From: Flavobacteriales bacterium
Lineage (GTDB): Bacteria > Bacteroidota > Bacteroidia > Flavobacteriales_F > PHOS-HE28
Length of the DNA stretch: 37,085 nt
NCBI GenBank assembly: GCA_016713865.1
Contig: JADJOG010000044.1
Location: 1 to 37,085, forward strand
Direction: 5' to 3'
The notes under the pieces were generated by a model. It saw nothing but the letters and a program-made list of their open reading frames with translations. It did no database searches and had not been told where the DNA came from. Below, one piece after another: positions 34,670-37,085 of this stretch; position 1 is the first letter of the stretch, and each line of letters opens with the position of its first letter. Both the position numbers and the translations under genes were made by a program.

Positions 34670-37085
34670 TCACACTTCAGCTTTCGACTTCCTCGCCTTC
34701 CCATTCCCAAGACGTTCTTCTCCTTCTCCCCCAACCGGCCTCCGCACCACGCATCTTCCCATCGAAACATCGAACACAATTTGCCCGCCCGGTTCCAAGG
34801 TACCGGCGACGACCTGACGACCTCATCTCGTTCAGCAGCTCTTTGGATCAGGCGCTTCACCCGGACGTGCGCCAAACCGGAGAGAACAAATCCCGCTGAG
34901 CCGATGGTCCTGATCAACTCCGCTGCTCGATCAGCTGGTAGCCTTTTCTCTTCGAGCTTGGCGAGCAACTTTGGTAGCCGCAGCTTCACCGATCTCTCTT
35001 GCGATCACCCCACTAGCGAGCGAACGAAAGCTCGTCCACGCGGTTGAGGAACTCGGGCGTACGGTCTTGCGCAGCAGGTCCATCACCTCGCGCTGGGGCC
35101 TCTTCTTACCAACGGCATCCATTATCCTTGCGCTCCAAGGCTCGAAGTTCTCCCGATGATGTGCGAGCCGATGTTGCTCGTCATGATGACGATCGTGTTC
35201 TTGAAGTTGACCACCCGGCCCTTGTTGTCGGTGAGGCGGCCATCGTCGAGCACCTGCAGTGGATGTTCCATACGTCGGGGTAGGCCTTCTCGATCTCGTC
35301 GAGCACCACGCTGTAGGCTTGGCGCGCACGGCCTCGGTGAGCTGGCCGCCCTCGTCGTAGCCCACGTAGCCTCGGAGGCGCCGACGAGTCGTGAAACGCT
35401 GTGGCGCTCCCGGTACTCGCCCACGTCGATGCGCGTTATGGCGCGCTCGTCGCTGAAGAGCGTATCTCGCTGAGCGCCTCGGCGAGCCGGTCTTACCGAC
35501 CGGCCGTAGTGCCGCGAGGAAGATGATGCCGCCGATGGGACGCTTCATCGCCCATGCCCGCACCGCTGCGGCGCACGGCACGTTGGCTACAGCATGCACG
35601 GCCCTCAGGACCTGACCCGATCACGCGCTTGTGCAGTTCGTCCTCGAGGTGGAGCACTTGCGCGCTCCGCTTCGAGCATGCGCGTAACGGGGATGCCCAT
35701 CCAGCGGCTCACCACGGCGGCGATCTCCCTCCACGTCCACTTCCTCCTCGATCATTTTGCTCCCGGCTGCCGCAAGAGCAGTTCGTCCTTTGGCCGCGAG
35801 CAGTTCCGTTCGGTCTCCGGATGCGGCCGTAAAGGATCTCGGCTTTCACTTTGCCGAAGTCGCCCTCGCGCCTCGTACTGCTGGGCCTGGCACACAGCCC
35901 TTCGATCTTGTCCTTGGCGCCGCTGATGCGCTCCACCAGCCGGCGCTCACTCTCCCAGCGGGCCTTGAAGCCGTCGCCGACCGCTCAACTCTGCGAGCGC
36001 CTCGCCTTAGCTCGGCGAGCTTGGCTCCGTCGTTCTCACGCTTGATGGACTCGCGCTCGATCTCCAGCCGCATGATGCGGCGGTCGTTTTCGTCGAGCTC
36101 CTCGGGCTTGGAGTCGATCTCCATGCGCAGCTTGCTCGCGGCCCCGCCGACCAGGTCGATGGCCTTGTCCGGCAGGAAGCGGTCGGCGATGCGCGCTTTC
36201 AGCGTTCCACAGCGGCGACGATCGCGGCGTCCTCGAGCCGCACCTTGTGGTGGCTCGTACTCTCCTTCAGGCCGCGCAGGATGGAGATGTGCGTCCAAGG
36301 AGCGGGGCTCATCGACCATCGACCTTTTGGAAGCGGCGTCTGTAGCCTTGTCCTTCTCGAAGTACTGGTACTGGCTCGAGCGGTGCGCGCCGAGTTGCGC
36401 AGCAACCGCCGCGCGAGTGCGGGCTTCCAGGATGTTGGCGGAGTCCATCGCGCTCTTGCCACCGCCCGCGCTCACTAGGGTGATCTCGTCGATGAAGAGG
36501 ATGATGTTGTTCCTTCCGAGGCCATCACCTCCTTCACCACGGCTTTCAGCGCTCACCTCGAACTCGCCTCTTGTAGCTTGGCGCCGGCGATCAACGCGGC
36601 GATGTCGAGGCTGAAGACCGCTTGCCCTTGAGGTCCTTTTCGGGGATGTCGCCGTTCACGACGCGCGGTGAAATGACTTCGCGATGGGCGGCCTACCTTC
36701 ACGCCGGGCCCACCGACCGCGAATCGGGCTGTTCTTGGTGCGGCGGTTGAGTGACCTGAAGCACGCGGCGGGACCTCCCCGTCGCGGCCGATGACCCCGG
36801 GTCGAGCTGGTTGTCCTTGGCGAGCTGGTTGAGGTTCTTCGCGTACTTGTTCAGCGCGTTGTAGGTCTCCTCCTGATTTCCTGGCTGGTGACCTTTGCTG
36901 CCCTTGCGCAGGTCCTTGATGGCCGCGCATCAGGTCCTTCTTGGTGACGCCGTTGTCCTTCAGAATTGGGCTCACGGTGTCGCCGCCGTCGAGGATGCCG
37001 ATGAGCATGTGCTCCACGCTGGCGAACTCATCACCGAACTCTTTGAGCGCTGCGATGCCTTGGTGAGCGCGTCGCTGCTGTAGCG
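34670..37085 (-). pseudogene. clpB: ClpB disaggregase, nearly full length, heavily frameshifted, 5' end beyond the window
   Basis: This is an Hsp100 AAA+ protein disaggregase. Reading across frames on the minus strand gives an N-domain end (EFGDEFASVEHMLIGIL), NALNKYAKNLNQLAKDNQLDP, NGDIPEKDLKGK, NIILFIDEI and KSAMDSANIL (first AAA module), DRFLPDKAIDLVGGAASKL, the middle domain (PEELDENDRRIMRLEIER, EGDFGKV), RMLEAE, KRPIGGIIFL, SEYRERHSVSRLVGA, YDEGGQLTEAV, GRVVNFKNTIVIMTSNIGSHII, LLRKTVRP, FGARP, VVAGTLEPGGQIVFDV and RRPVGGEGEER, with a stop at 34670. There are dozens of indels, and the first Walker A (normally GEPGVGKT) is scrambled, near 36690-36730. As read it cannot be functional; very low read accuracy near a contig end is the likeliest cause, but true decay is possible. 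Confidence 0.8.

Noticed and set aside
34261..34989. Minus-strand open frame of about 240 codons
   Set aside because: It runs out of frame through the clpB end and antisense through the subtilase tail; clpB C-terminal motifs (FGARP, TLEPGGQIVFDV) in other frames explain the first part.
1..37085. CRISPR array, tRNA or rRNA genes
   Set aside because: I found no regularly spaced repeats, no cloverleaf with a CCA-compatible end and no rRNA-like conserved blocks.

Overview
The window looks like a chromosomal stretch of a fairly GC-rich Bacteroidota, most likely a Flavobacteriales-type organism. The evidence is: several secreted proteins with type IX secretion (T9SS) type C-terminal tails (left-edge adhesin, GH18 chitinase, NHL protein, 17.5-19.1 kb protein, subtilase); a SprB-like repeat and PKD segment; starts without Shine-Dalgarno sites; and small genes typical of the phylum (SixA, DUF4143 ATPase, BRO-N/Fic protein). 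This placement is inferred from gene content, not from a marker phylogeny.

Region 1 (1-22.3 kb) is ordinary chromosome. It holds a T9SS surface protein cut by the left edge, an RhlE-type DEAD-box helicase, a sterol desaturase-family enzyme divergent from a PhoD-like phosphatase, an MBOAT/SGNH/MarR cluster, a small Cys-rich zinc-ribbon protein, a GH18 chitinase, a TPR histidine kinase with its NarL-type regulator, two exported T9SS proteins, a subclass B1 metallo-beta-lactamase, an LpxH-like phosphoesterase, a CoA-binding protein, SixA and a hypothetical protein.

Region 2 (22.3-31.3 kb) is an accessory or defence island. It holds two Fic-gene scars, Hsp20, a GIY-YIG-like protein, a DUF4143 AAA+ ATPase bounded by imperfect inverted repeats, a ClpB AAA2 fragment carrying palindromic insertions, a translationally coupled toxin / HTH antitoxin / SecB-like chaperone (TAC-like) operon, the nuclease end of a type III restriction subunit, and a type IIG (Eco57I-like) restriction-modification enzyme.

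Region 3 (31.3-37.1 kb) holds a lipoprotein plus subtilase pair lying between two inverted copies of a GC-rich repeat, and a nearly full-length but badly broken clpB running off the right edge.

Many genes are broken by single-base indels, often in short homopolymers (a C run in the helicase and in the phosphoesterase, an A run in the antitoxin). Conserved domains resume in another frame right after each break. This is more like residual long-read consensus error than gene decay, and it is densest in the last 2.5 kb. Gene boundaries below are reconstructed across such breaks. The most interesting content is the TAC-like operon, the inverted-repeat ATPase unit, the B1 lactamase whose only good lipoprotein start is CTG, and the ClpB-derived pieces bracketing the restriction and TAC genes.
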